DNA of 64,000 nt from JBCBWG01 sp038523925 (GTDB lineage: Bacteria > Pseudomonadota > Alphaproteobacteria > Rhizobiales > Hyphomicrobiaceae). Of this stretch, positions 55,289 through 63,834 are shown piece by piece; the stretch's first letter is position 1, and every line of letters begins with the position of its first letter. The stretch is from contig JBCBIY010000002.1 of the NCBI GenBank assembly GCA_038523925.1, positions 248,001 through 312,000 on the forward strand, written 5' to 3'. The translations under genes were made by a program, and so were the position numbers. A model generated the notes under the pieces. It made no database searches, was not told where the DNA came from, and saw only the letters and a list, made by a program, of their open reading frames with translations.

Positions 55289-56160
55289 TCACCTGGCACC
55301 GCGCCCGCGTCGCCAAGCCGCTGCATTTCTGCGCGCACGCGAATGTCGGCGAGGATGCGGTCAATGATCAGACAAGTCCGCGCGTGCAGTGCTGAGCCCA
55401 CGCGATAGTCGGCGGGCGCGAAGAAATCGCAGCGGCCGGCTGCAAACAACGCCCGGCACTTTGCCTCGCTCGTATCGGGCGGATGCACCGCAATCGCATA
55501 GCCGCCGCTCTTCCGCGTCACCGCCATCGAAGGGACATCGGTGTCGCCATCGCCGAAGTAGACCATGTTCGCGAACGGCACCGGCCGCTTGGCTTCCGGC
55601 ATGTGATCATTGATGGACTGGCCCAGGTCCTCGATCCCCTTGTTGATGCGGAACAGGAACTGCGTCTTGCCGGTGTCGGTGATGACCCGCTTCGGATACG
55701 GCAGATCGTAAGCGTCGAACCAATACTCGGATGCAAACACGTTGTGGAACCGGTCGTAGATCGCGGTGCCTTCGATGATCTCGGTGAGGCCCGATGAAAT
55801 CAGATAGTGCCGCAGCTCGACGCCAACGCTGCCGCTTTGCTGCGCGACGTAATCGTTGATCGCGCCAAACCACTGCTGCACGCCAGCGAACAACTCGACT
55901 TCGCCGCCCTGCGCGACAAGCGCCTCGCGGTCGATCCGGACGTTGGCGTCCTTCGCCTTCTGATAGAGGAGGCGCATGTAGGTGATCATCGGATCAGCGC
56001 CCTGGGCGAGCGCGGTCTCGTTCGCCTCCTGCCAGAACGCTTTTGGGTCGGCCCCGATCGACGGCAGGAAGGCGTACTCCTGCATCGGCCGCGGCGACAG
56101 CGTGCCGTCAAAATCATAGACGAGCGCAATTGCCGCCGGCTCGCGCGCTTCGCTTGTCAT
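55282..56160 (-). CDS. HAD-family hydrolase
   Basis: 292 residues from ATG 56160, preceded by GAGGAG. HAD motif I is VYDFDGTLSPRP, motif II is YLISSGLTEIIEG and motif III/IV is MVYFGDGDTDVPSM. The large helical cap (residues 25-130) is typical of phosphoserine phosphatase-like members. The substrate is unknown. It is convergent with cytochrome b561 and divergent from the reductase gene. Confidence 0.88.
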   Translation of the reverse strand: MTSEAREPAAIALVYDFDGTLSPRPMQEYAFLPSIGADPKAFWQEANETALAQGADPMITYMRLLYQKAKDANVRIDREALVAQGGEVELFAGVQQWFGAINDYVAQQSGSVGVELRHYLISSGLTEIIEGTAIYDRFHNVFASEYWFDAYDLPYPKRVITDTGKTQFLFRINKGIEDLGQSINDHMPEAKRPVPFANMVYFGDGDTDVPSMAVTRKSGGYAIAVHPPDTSEAKCRALFAAGRCDFFAPADYRVGSALHARTCLIIDRILADIRVRAEMQRLGDAGAVPGDQ

Positions 56161-56305
56161 GGCGCTACTCCTCACGTGTCTCCGCTCACCCGATCTGATT
56201 CGCGCGGCCGAATGGCGGCATGTAAAGCTCGGGCTATCAAATGTGCCGGCGCGGCCGCCCTGCTGCGCCGCACCGGCACCAGAAAAACACGGACGGAGGA
56301 CGCCA

Positions 56306-57223
56306 ATGACACTTCAGGACAAAACCATCGGCTTCATCGGGCTCGGTGCGATGGGTCGCGGCATGGCGCTTAACTGCGTGAAGACGGGGTTCAACCTGCT
56401 CGTCCACGATGTCCGGCCGGAGCCGGTTGCGGACTTGGTCGCCGCCGGCGCGCGCGAAGCGAAATCGCTGCAGGAGATTGCGGCGACCGCCGACGTCATC
56501 ATTACCGTGCTCCCGACCGGGCACGAGGTGCGGGGCGTCATCATGGACGCTGGCGGCTTGCTCGATGACGCCCGCCCCGGCACGCTGATCGTGGACCTGT
56601 CGACGATCGACCCCGAGACAACCGACGCACTGCACGATGCCTGTCTTGCGAAAGACTGCCGCGCGATCGATGCGCCGATCGGGCGGCTTGCGTGGCATGC
56701 CGACCGCGGCGAGAGCCTGTTTATGGTGGGCGGGGCGCGCGACGACTTCGAGACGGTCCTGCCACTGCTCGAGGCGATGGGCACGACGATCCACTACTGC
56801 GGGCCGGGCGGCACGGGCACGCGCACCAAGCTCGTCAACAACTACCTTGCGATCATCCTCTGCCAGCTCAACGCGGAGGCCCTGACGCTGTCGCAGCGGT
56901 TCGGCCTCAACCTGGCAACGACGCTCGACGTCATTCACGGCACGACGGCGACCAACGGACAGCTCAAGGTCAACTGGCCAAACAAAGTGCTCGCCGGCGA
57001 TACCGATCCGGGGTTCACCATCGATCTCGCCCACAAGGATCTGTCGCTGATCGTGCAGGCGGCAAACGCGTCGCGCGTGCCGGTCCCCGTCGCCGCGGCC
57101 GCACGCGAAGCCTTCTCGACGGCGCGGGCGCGTGGCTATGGTGGGCAGGACTTCTCGGCAATGGTCGATGTGCTTTGCGACCTCGCGCAGACCCAGCGCG
57201 CGCGGACCTCACCGTTAGACTAG
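56306..57223 (+). CDS. beta-hydroxyacid dehydrogenase, YihU-like
   Basis: 305-residue NAD(P)-dependent 3-hydroxyisobutyrate dehydrogenase-family enzyme. The Rossmann motif is IGFIGLGAMGRGMALN, substrate blocks are DAPIGRLAWHADRGES and the catalytic Lys in RTKLVNNYLAIILC, then VNWPNKVLAGDTDPGFTIDL, AHKDLSL. The VNWPNKVL-GD and PIGR patterns resemble E. coli YihU (3-sulfolactaldehyde reductase) more than GarR. The natural substrate is not proven. The ACGGAGGA site precedes ATG 56306. Confidence 0.88.
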   Translation: MTLQDKTIGFIGLGAMGRGMALNCVKTGFNLLVHDVRPEPVADLVAAGAREAKSLQEIAATADVIITVLPTGHEVRGVIMDAGGLLDDARPGTLIVDLSTIDPETTDALHDACLAKDCRAIDAPIGRLAWHADRGESLFMVGGARDDFETVLPLLEAMGTTIHYCGPGGTGTRTKLVNNYLAIILCQLNAEALTLSQRFGLNLATTLDVIHGTTATNGQLKVNWPNKVLAGDTDPGFTIDLAHKDLSLIVQAANASRVPVPVAAAAREAFSTARARGYGGQDFSAMVDVLCDLAQTQRARTSPLD

Positions 57224-57252
57224 ATCAGGCCAGGCCGCCGATCCGATGAACT

Positions 57253-58824
57253 CTAGGCGACCAGTCGCTGCGGGTCGGCCTCGCGGGCGTTGTCGGCCCA
57301 AGCCTGCATCTTCTCGGCTGGCGGCAGTGGGCCGTCGCGCAGAATGCGCTGGCCGTCACGGGTTGTGCAGAAGCGCAGGATCGCCGCCTGCACCTCCTGG
57401 TCCGCCGCCGCGCAGATCGCGCGCGCCGACCGGTAGCCTGCCCCAACCAGCAGTTGTGAATGCGTCCCGCGCAGGAACGGGATGGTGATCACCAGCCGCG
57501 CCTGATCCTGCCAGTCCGTGATGGTCTCGGGCTTGATGTGGCGCGCGCCAACTGCGGCGGCGAGATCGTCAGCGTCGGCGGCGAGCAGGTCGTCAACGGT
57601 GGTGATGCCGGCAGCTTCCAGCCGGGCCGCCGTGCGCGGCCCGATGCTCGGCGCGTCCACGATCGGATCGCTGCACGACAGATAGAACCGTGGCGCGCGA
57701 TCTTCGTCGCGGGGTGCTGCTCGCTCGCCTCGGTCCTGCCCCGTGCGCTCAAACATGCGAGCGATGGTCTCAGAGCGGCGCGAACGCGCGGTCCGGGCCG
57801 GGCGTTCGTTGCGCCAGCGGGCGTAGGTTCTTGTTCTGCGGCGCGACCGCGATTGCGAGCGGCGTGATGCCCGCAACGATCGCAGAAGGCGTCGGAATCG
57901 CCCGGATGACGAGCGGCTGCGGCTGGCGTTGCGCAAGCTGCGTGCACGTCGGCCTGATGCTGTTGATTTGGCGCCAGCCGACGCAGTCGTCTTGGTGGCG
58001 TCAGCCGACACAGTCGAATTGGAAGCGGCTTCAGTGTCCGCGTTGGCTCTTTCAACGGCGCTCTGTTGCCGCTCCCGCTGCGCCATAGCGATCGTCTCAA
58101 GCGCTGCCTGTTGGGTGCGGACGAGATCGTTGACGGTCCCCGTCAGCCGGATCATCTGCTCACGAAGGTCGACGATCTCCTCGTGGTGTACGCAGGCGAA
58201 CGGGTCCGCCGCCGGCTCTACCCTCTCGACCGTTGGCCCAAAGGTATCTTGCTCGCCAAGCGTTGCTGGCGCCGTCTCGACTGCCGGCGGGGTGTCATCC
58301 CACTCCTGGACAGTCTCGTTGGTTGACGCGTCGCCAAACGCGATCTGTTGAAGAATCGAGAGCGCGTCGTCCGAACTTTCGATCCGAAGAAGCAGATCGA
58401 CGAGACCGGACAGGCCCGCATCGCGCGACGACTGAGATTGAAGCGCCTCTATGATCACAGGCACCGTGAGTGCGCCTGTGACACGCGCGGCGCCCGTCTC
58501 CGCGATCGCCGCCAGCAACCCACGCCTTAAAGCGCGCGGCTGGACGCCGGCGTCCAGAAGCGCCGGTGCAGCGGTCATCGTGCGCGCGAGCGTCAGGATG
58601 AGAGCGGCGGGCGCCTCGGCATCGATATCGTGGCGTGCTGCGACGTCCGGGATGCGTTCGAGAATGTCGGCGACGTCTCCGTCAATAGCGGACACGGCGA
58701 GCGACGCGCTTGTTCGGATGTCCTCCGCCGAGCTTTCCGCCGATAGCGGTCGCGCTCGGCCCGAAGGCTCAGCGGGCTCTGGCGCGGACACGATCCGCTG
58801 GCCGCAGCATTTGCAGATCGCCAT
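57253..58824 (-). CDS. DUF4332 protein with Arg/Ser-rich linker
   Basis: 523 residues from ATG 58824. A short Cys motif (CKCCGQRI) opens the protein, then comes a helical acidic region to about 165, a likely coiled coil at 215-260 (EEIVDLREQMIRLTGTVNDL), and an extremely basic Arg/Ser stretch at about 291-350 (RRSQSRSRRRTRTYARWRNE). The C-terminal DUF4332 domain starts DAPSIGPRTAARLEAAGITT and has helix-hairpin-helix features. Together these suggest nucleic-acid binding. Function unknown; no neighbour explains it. Confidence 0.75.
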   Translation of the reverse strand: MAICKCCGQRIVSAPEPAEPSGRARPLSAESSAEDIRTSASLAVSAIDGDVADILERIPDVAARHDIDAEAPAALILTLARTMTAAPALLDAGVQPRALRRGLLAAIAETGAARVTGALTVPVIIEALQSQSSRDAGLSGLVDLLLRIESSDDALSILQQIAFGDASTNETVQEWDDTPPAVETAPATLGEQDTFGPTVERVEPAADPFACVHHEEIVDLREQMIRLTGTVNDLVRTQQAALETIAMAQRERQQSAVERANADTEAASNSTVSADATKTTASAGAKSTASGRRARSLRNASRSRSSSGRFRRLLRSLRASRRSQSRSRRRTRTYARWRNERPARTARSRRSETIARMFERTGQDRGERAAPRDEDRAPRFYLSCSDPIVDAPSIGPRTAARLEAAGITTVDDLLAADADDLAAAVGARHIKPETITDWQDQARLVITIPFLRGTHSQLLVGAGYRSARAICAAADQEVQAAILRFCTTRDGQRILRDGPLPPAEKMQAWADNAREADPQRLVA

Positions 58825-58918
58825 GAGCGCCCCCGCGCACAATTCCGTCAGCGTTCCCGCTACCTATGCGACTCGGAAGCGCCTGCGAACCGTGCCGTCC
58901 ACAGCGGCCGATAGCTGC

Positions 58919-59608
58919 CTACTCGTCCGTGCAGGGCCAGCGCGACGGCCGCGGCAGGCCATCCGGCAGAAGCGTATTCCCGTTGCCGCACGTCTCGACG
59001 AGCTGCCCCGCGGTCAGATTGGTAACGCCGGTCATGTCGGCGTCTTCGAGGCGGGCGCGATAGAGATAGGCACCTTCGAAGTTCGCGCCGGTGAGCGTGG
59101 CGCCGGCGAACACGGCGCGGCTGAGGTTTGCGAATTGCGCCTGAAGGTCAGTCAGATTGGCGCCTGCGAAATTCGCGCGCGCCATCTGCGCCCCGTGCAT
59201 GGTCGCGCCGGTCAGGTTTGCCGCTTCGAAGTCCGGCCGTGTCAGTTCAGCCTTGTTGAGCGACGCGCCCTGCAGGGTCGCCTTGCGAAAGTACGTCCGG
59301 ACACCAAACGCCTTTTGCAGATCAGCGCCGGTGAGGTTGGCGGCAACGAGGATCGTGTTCGTGAGGTCGCTCTTTACGAACTGCCCCATGCTGAGGTTCG
59401 AGCCTTGCAGGTTGGTGCGCGACAGGTTTGCGCCATCAAAGCGCGCAGCCGTCAGGTTCATGTTGGTCAGGAACTTCGCAGACTTGCTGCATCCCGACCA
59501 GTTGACGCCCGGCCCAGGGCTGTTGCCGCAGGCAGCAATCGCAGTCGCGCTCGCCGCCACCGAAAAACAAAGTGCCAAAGCCAGGCTCGCCATGAACTGC
59601 CGCAGCAT
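58919..59608 (-). CDS. exported pentapeptide-repeat protein
   Basis: 229 residues from ATG 59608, which follows AGGAGG by eight bases. A Sec signal (FMASLALALCFSVAASATAIA) precedes a Cys-containing segment, then about 25 pentapeptide repeats of A(D/N)LxG type (FDGANLSRTNLQGSNLSMGQ) to about residue 200, and a short tail with two Cys. The right-handed beta-helix is structural; its partner is unknown. The longer open frame upstream is not coding. Confidence 0.88.
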   Translation of the reverse strand: MLRQFMASLALALCFSVAASATAIAACGNSPGPGVNWSGCSKSAKFLTNMNLTAARFDGANLSRTNLQGSNLSMGQFVKSDLTNTILVAANLTGADLQKAFGVRTYFRKATLQGASLNKAELTRPDFEAANLTGATMHGAQMARANFAGANLTDLQAQFANLSRAVFAGATLTGANFEGAYLYRARLEDADMTGVTNLTAGQLVETCGNGNTLLPDGLPRPSRWPCTDE

Positions 59609-59709
59609 CGTCTTGCACCTCCTGTGACCGGAGAGCCTAGCAGGCCTGACCCGGCCAGCCCACGCAAGTGCCACCGCGCAACGTGACAAACGCGCGTGAG
59701 CGCATGCGA

Positions 59710-60615
59710 TTACGAGGCAGGCGGCGCAGACGGCGGCCGCCAACGCCGGCGATCGACAAACGGCGCAAGCTGCACAATCAGCGTTGCTGCGAACATCATA
59801 ACCGCGCCCGCCCAGGCGAGCGGCGTCAAACGTTCGCCAAGCAGAACAGCGGCGGCAAGTGCTGCAAACACCGTCTCCATCGAAACAAGGATCGCGGCAT
59901 CCGAGCTTTGCGTGTGCTTCATGGCGACCGCCAAGAGCGCGAACGTGAGCGCGCTGGAGAGGAGCCCGACATAAAGGAGCTCCTGCCACGCGCCAGCTAT
60001 TGCGGAGAGCGACACCGTCTCGAAGGCGAACGCGCCGGCGAGCCCCAGAACGCCTGTCACCGCAAACTGAATGCAGGTGAACATGATCGGCCGGCCGTGA
60101 TGCGAAGAGGCTTCGATCACAAGCATGTGGCCTGCCCAGAAGAGCGCGGATACAGCGACAAGCACATCGCCGTATGAAAGCCCGCCGACGGTGCCGCCGC
60201 CCAGAAACCACGTCCCAACGAACGCAAGTCCCACGGCGAGCCAGACGTGGCGCACGGGTGCGCGGCGGAAGAAGACCCACACGAGCAACGGTGTGATGAC
60301 GACGTAAAGGCCCGTCAAGAAGCCCGTGTTGGTGACCGTCGCCGTGACGAGCCCGATCTGCTGGAGCAGCGCGCCAAGGAAGAACATCACGCCGCCGAGG
60401 CTTGCAACGCGAACGAGGCCGCCGGGCAACAGCGGCGCACCACCGGGCCGCTCGCTGAGTGCGACAGGCAGCAGTGCAGCACAGGCAATGAACGACCGAA
60501 GCGCCACAAACAGATAGGGCCCCATATGGTCCATCGCCGTCTTCTGAAAGACAAAGGCGAGGCCCCATATTGCGGCGGTGCCGAGCAGGACGAGGTTGGC
60601 TGTGGTGCGGGTCAT
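59710..60615 (-). CDS. EamA/DMT-family transporter
   Basis: 301 residues from ATG 60615 (MTRTTANLVLLGTAAIWGLAFVF), giving ten predicted helices in two EamA repeats. AIWGLAFVFQKTAMDHMGPY and LLGERLTPLAWAGAVMMFAA are typical. Likely exporter of metabolites or amino acids, substrate unknown. Divergent from the TauE-type gene with 86 bases between starts. Confidence 0.9.
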   Translation of the reverse strand: MTRTTANLVLLGTAAIWGLAFVFQKTAMDHMGPYLFVALRSFIACAALLPVALSERPGGAPLLPGGLVRVASLGGVMFFLGALLQQIGLVTATVTNTGFLTGLYVVITPLLVWVFFRRAPVRHVWLAVGLAFVGTWFLGGGTVGGLSYGDVLVAVSALFWAGHMLVIEASSHHGRPIMFTCIQFAVTGVLGLAGAFAFETVSLSAIAGAWQELLYVGLLSSALTFALLAVAMKHTQSSDAAILVSMETVFAALAAAVLLGERLTPLAWAGAVMMFAATLIVQLAPFVDRRRWRPPSAPPAS

Positions 60616-60701
60616 CCGCGCTGGTATCGCCCGCGCAGCGAATGTGCAATCAGCTTCGGGAACCGCGCCCCGCCGCGCCCGCTTGGACCTTTTGCAAACC
60701 G

Positions 60702-61487
60702 GTGTCCTTCGACCTGCTCTCATGGATCGCGCTTGCAACAGCCGTCGGCGTTGGCGCGTTCGTGCAAGCAGCCGTCGGTTTCGGCTTCGGCATTGTCGCG
60801 ACGCCGGTGGCCCTCGGCGTAATCGGATCGGTTGAGGCGATCGCTGTCATGGTTGGCGTCCACCTCGTGCAGGCCGTGCTCGTCGTGCCGCGCGTTGCCC
60901 GCGATGCGCCCCGCCGCCTGCTTCTGACCTTGATGGCGGCGAGCCTTATCGGCATGCCGGCAGGCCTCATCGTGCTCGGACAGCTCGATCTGCCAACACT
61001 GCGTTTGGTTGTCGGCGTCAGTCTGCTTGCGTTTACAGCCTATCTGACGTGGCGCGAGTTCGCGTCCCGCTCAGCGCCGACGGTCGCGCGCGATGCTGCG
61101 ATTGGCGCTGGCGGCCAGAGCCCGGCGCTGACCACGGTTGCAGCCTCAGCCGGAGCAATTGCCGGCGGGCTGACGGCGCTGCTCGTCATGCCGGGTCCGC
61201 CTGTTGCGATCCTCGGCGGGTGGCTGCGCATGAGCCCACAGACGTTCCGAGCGCTCATGTTGACGTTCATGAGCTTTTGCTATGTGGCGACCGCTGCCCT
61301 GTTCGCGGTCGTCGGCCGGGCAACGCATGACGTGATGCTCACAACCGCCATCCTCGCCCCGGTCGTCGCTGTCGCGACGCTGGCGGGCGGCGCGCTTTCC
61401 GGCCGTCTCGGCGATCAGCGCCACCGCGCAGCCATCCTTCTGATCTGTGCGCTTTCGGGCATATATGCGCTGGCAAGCGCGTTATAG
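60702..61487 (+). CDS. TSUP (TauE/SafE) family permease
   Basis: 261 residues from a GTG at 60702, with about seven to eight helices. VGVGAFVQAAVGFGFGIVATP near the start and AIAGGLTALLVMPGPPVAIL in the middle are TauE/SafE signatures. The family moves sulfite, sulfoacetate and other organic anions across the inner membrane. An alternative start upstream is possible. The stop overlaps a Crp/Fnr-like palindrome. Confidence 0.88.
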   Translation: MSFDLLSWIALATAVGVGAFVQAAVGFGFGIVATPVALGVIGSVEAIAVMVGVHLVQAVLVVPRVARDAPRRLLLTLMAASLIGMPAGLIVLGQLDLPTLRLVVGVSLLAFTAYLTWREFASRSAPTVARDAAIGAGGQSPALTTVAASAGAIAGGLTALLVMPGPPVAILGGWLRMSPQTFRALMLTFMSFCYVATAALFAVVGRATHDVMLTTAILAPVVAVATLAGGALSGRLGDQRHRAAILLICALSGIYALASAL

Positions 61488-61500
61488 TGATCGCAATCAC
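61487..61500. promoter_or_regulatory. Crp/Fnr-like palindrome upstream of the SDR gene
   Basis: GTGAT-CGCA-ATCAC has 5-bp arms and a four-base spacer, like the TTGAT-N4-ATCAA site of Fnr/FixK-type regulators. It lies 30 bases before the SDR start, overlapping the TauE-type stop. The palindrome is short, so chance occurrence is possible. Confidence 0.35.
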
Positions 61501-61530
61501 CGCGCATGGCGCGCTGCTTAGGAGAGATCT

Positions 61531-62250
61531 ATGTCGGACACACGCGTCGCACTCATCAGCGGTGGCAACCGTGGGATCGGGCTAGAGATTGGACGGCAAC
61601 TGGCGCGGGCGGGCTATCTCGTGGCGCTCGGCGCGCGCGACGAGGCGGCCGGCGCTGCCGCGACCCGCGATCTTGCAAGCGAGGGCCTCGAGACCGCCGC
61701 GGTCCCGCTTGATGTCAGTTATGCCGACAGCGTGGACCAAAGCATCGCGCACGTCCGCGACCTGTTCGGACGTCTCGATGTGCTCGTCAACAACGCGGGC
61801 GTGCTGATGGACCGGCCGGCAGACGATGGCGCGACCAGCGTGGCCCGCATCCCGATCGACATGGTGTCCGCCACCTTCGCGACCAACACGATCGGTGCGC
61901 TGCGGCTGACGCAGGCGGCGCTGCCTCTGATGCAGGAGGGCGGCTTTGGGCGCATCGTGAACATGTCGTCCGGCCTCGGTCAGCTCTCGGACATGGGCGC
62001 CGGCATGGTCGCCTATCGCATGTCCAAAGCGGCGCTGAACGCGATGACGCGGACGCTGGCGGCGGAACTCGGGCCCGAACCGATCAAGGTCAACGCCATG
62101 GCACCCGGCTGGGTGCGCACCGATATGGGTGGTCCGACGGCAACGCGGTCCGTTGAGGAAGGCGCTGATACCGCGGTTTGGCTGGCGCAGTTGCCGGACG
62201 ACGGCCCGACCGGCGGGTTCTTCATGGACCGCGAAGAGATCGATTGGTGA
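61531..62250 (+). CDS. short-chain dehydrogenase/reductase
   Basis: 239-residue classical SDR. The cofactor loop is ISGGNRGIGLEIGRQL, NNAG follows in VLVNNAGVLM, the catalytic Ser is in IVNMSSGLG, and the YxxxK pair is in AYRMSKAALNAM; the substrate loop APGWVRTDMGGP is next. AGGAGA precedes ATG 61531. Substrate unknown. Confidence 0.93.
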   Translation: MSDTRVALISGGNRGIGLEIGRQLARAGYLVALGARDEAAGAAATRDLASEGLETAAVPLDVSYADSVDQSIAHVRDLFGRLDVLVNNAGVLMDRPADDGATSVARIPIDMVSATFATNTIGALRLTQAALPLMQEGGFGRIVNMSSGLGQLSDMGAGMVAYRMSKAALNAMTRTLAAELGPEPIKVNAMAPGWVRTDMGGPTATRSVEEGADTAVWLAQLPDDGPTGGFFMDREEIDW

Positions 62251-62292
62251 TTAGCGGCGCGGACGGGCGCGGCCCGGCTTGCAGCCGCCGCC

Positions 62293-62472
62293 TCAGACGC
62301 CGCGGACGATATTGCCGACCATAAGTGTGAGGTAGGCCGTGATCGCGAGCCAGTATTCCTGATGCGCGAGATACCGTGGCAATCCGAAGTAGCCGAGCTT
62401 GGTCGAGATCGCGAGCAGCGCGAGCACCACGGAAATCAGGAAGATCAAAAGGGACGGCGGATTAAGACGCAT
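62293..62472 (-). CDS. small two-helix membrane protein
   Basis: 59 residues from ATG 62472 (MRLNPPSLLIFLISVVLALL), with a second helix in YWLAITAYLTLMVGNIVRG. Tryptophan and tyrosine flank the helices. No domain recognised. It is the first of three small membrane or exported proteins on this strand at the end of the window. Confidence 0.65.
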   Translation of the reverse strand: MRLNPPSLLIFLISVVLALLAISTKLGYFGLPRYLAHQEYWLAITAYLTLMVGNIVRGV

Positions 62473-62556
62473 AACCTCAGACGCAGACTGCCGATCGACG
62501 GACGGCAAGAGAGTTCGTGCGCTGCGGTGATCACCCGTCGGCAGCCGGCCGCAGCT

Positions 62557-63045
62557 TTAAAGTGCGCGCGCGCCGGTCTGAAGCGAAGCCGACTTCGGAT
62601 TTTCACCCCGCGCGCCATCGCCCTCTACGATAAAGCGCAGCGGCTTGTCATCGGGATGTTCAAGATCCACGGCTGTCACCACCGTGATTGAGGTGGTTTG
62701 GCCACGCCCTGAGAGGTCCGGGCCGTGATCAAGCCGCGCGCGCCGAATGTCGACCACCTTAAAGATCCGCTTCAACCCGATAGCGCCACCAACCGTGATC
62801 CGGTCGCCAACTTCAAACCGGCGCTGGCGCCGGTCTGACGGCAGCTCCGCGCGGGCGCTCAGGTGCAGGTGTTTCGGGTTAAGCGCGAGAGATGAGGCCG
62901 CTTCATCAAGCAACGGCGATGCCATGATCTTGGTGGCGGCCCGCTCCGCGACAGCGTCGGGTCCGGCCACAAGCTGCGCCACTCCAAACCCCGCTGCACC
63001 TGCGAACAGAAAGCAGAACGCGAGAACGGCGTGGCGTGCGTGCAT
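62557..63045 (-). CDS. hypothetical exported or membrane-anchored protein
   Basis: 162 residues. An N-terminal signal or anchor (AVLAFCFLFAGAAGFGVAQL) precedes a soluble part with a beta-rich stretch (FEVGDRITVGGAIGLKRIFK and SGRGQTTSITVVTAVDL). Not recognised; the basic FEVGDRITVGG block could be an OB- or SH3-like barrel. It is followed by the small two-helix protein. Confidence 0.65.
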   Translation of the reverse strand: MHARHAVLAFCFLFAGAAGFGVAQLVAGPDAVAERAATKIMASPLLDEAASSLALNPKHLHLSARAELPSDRRQRRFEVGDRITVGGAIGLKRIFKVVDIRRARLDHGPDLSGRGQTTSITVVTAVDLEHPDDKPLRFIVEGDGARGENPKSASLQTGARAL

Positions 63046-63255
63046 GGCGGCATTCCTCGTGGCTGTCTCACCTTAACGACTAAAAGATAGTGCCGGATCG
63101 CGGCAGCATCGAGCCCTGCGGCTACACAATCCTGAAAGCATCGGAAACACTTAGCCAGAACGCTGAAATTACAGCGAATTTCACTAGAACCCGCCAGGCG
63201 CGGCATATGCCCCGACCAATGCCGTCGGGCGATCAAGCGTGGAGGCCGCGCCGAA

Positions 63256-63606
63256 TCAGCGTGCGGAGTGACGCCGCCGCAGTTGCCGGACGACGGCCAG
63301 CCCGGCCGCGATTGCTGCAGCGAACAACAACGCAAGCGACGTGACCAGCGTATCCGCGACCCACGTTTGCGCACCTGCGAGCGAAGCTGGCAGCGGACCA
63401 ACGGCCTGGCCAAGTGCTTGGCGCGGGATGTCGAGCAGTACCGCGATACTGCTATCGGGAAGGAGCAGGCCGAGCACCGGCAGCGGCACCGGCTCCTCAG
63501 CGCCAAAGCTCAGAATGATCGCAAAAAAGATCGTGGCCGCAACCGCGATAAGAAAGTCGCGCGCCACCCAGCGCACGTTTGGCGTAACGCCCCGTACCAT
63601 CGTCAT
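63256..63606 (-). CDS. two-helix membrane protein of unknown function
   Basis: 116 residues from ATG 63606 (MTMVRGVTPNVRWVARDFLI). A first helix (AVAATIFFAIILSFGAEEP) and a C-terminal helix (LVTSLALLFAAAIAAGLAVV) enclose an extracytoplasmic segment of about 45 residues; a basic tail follows. GGAG lies ten bases before the ATG. Not recognised. The 210 bases downstream hold no gene that I can support. Confidence 0.6.
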   Translation of the reverse strand: MTMVRGVTPNVRWVARDFLIAVAATIFFAIILSFGAEEPVPLPVLGLLLPDSSIAVLLDIPRQALGQAVGPLPASLAGAQTWVADTLVTSLALLFAAAIAAGLAVVRQLRRRHSAR

Positions 63607-63834
63607 CCGTCCCGCACTCCGCGTACTTGATCCCTCTACGCACTCGACTGCGCACACCGGACCCAAGCGGCAGAATGTGACGAGACAGCTTGCCAAACGT
63701 GGCAGTGGTTCTGCGATTGTGTGTTGTGTCGCCGGCGCCACTCTGCTCGAGAGCTGGAAAACGCGCTGCAGGCGGGCGCGCGGCTTCAAACTTCGTGATA
63801 CCAAGGCGCGTTTGCCCGCGGAGAGCTTTGCCTC

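Noticed and set aside
58451..59686. 411-codon plus-strand open frame over the DUF4332 and pentapeptide genes
   Set aside because: Apparent repeats in its product are the reverse reading of the pentapeptide repeats on the other strand.
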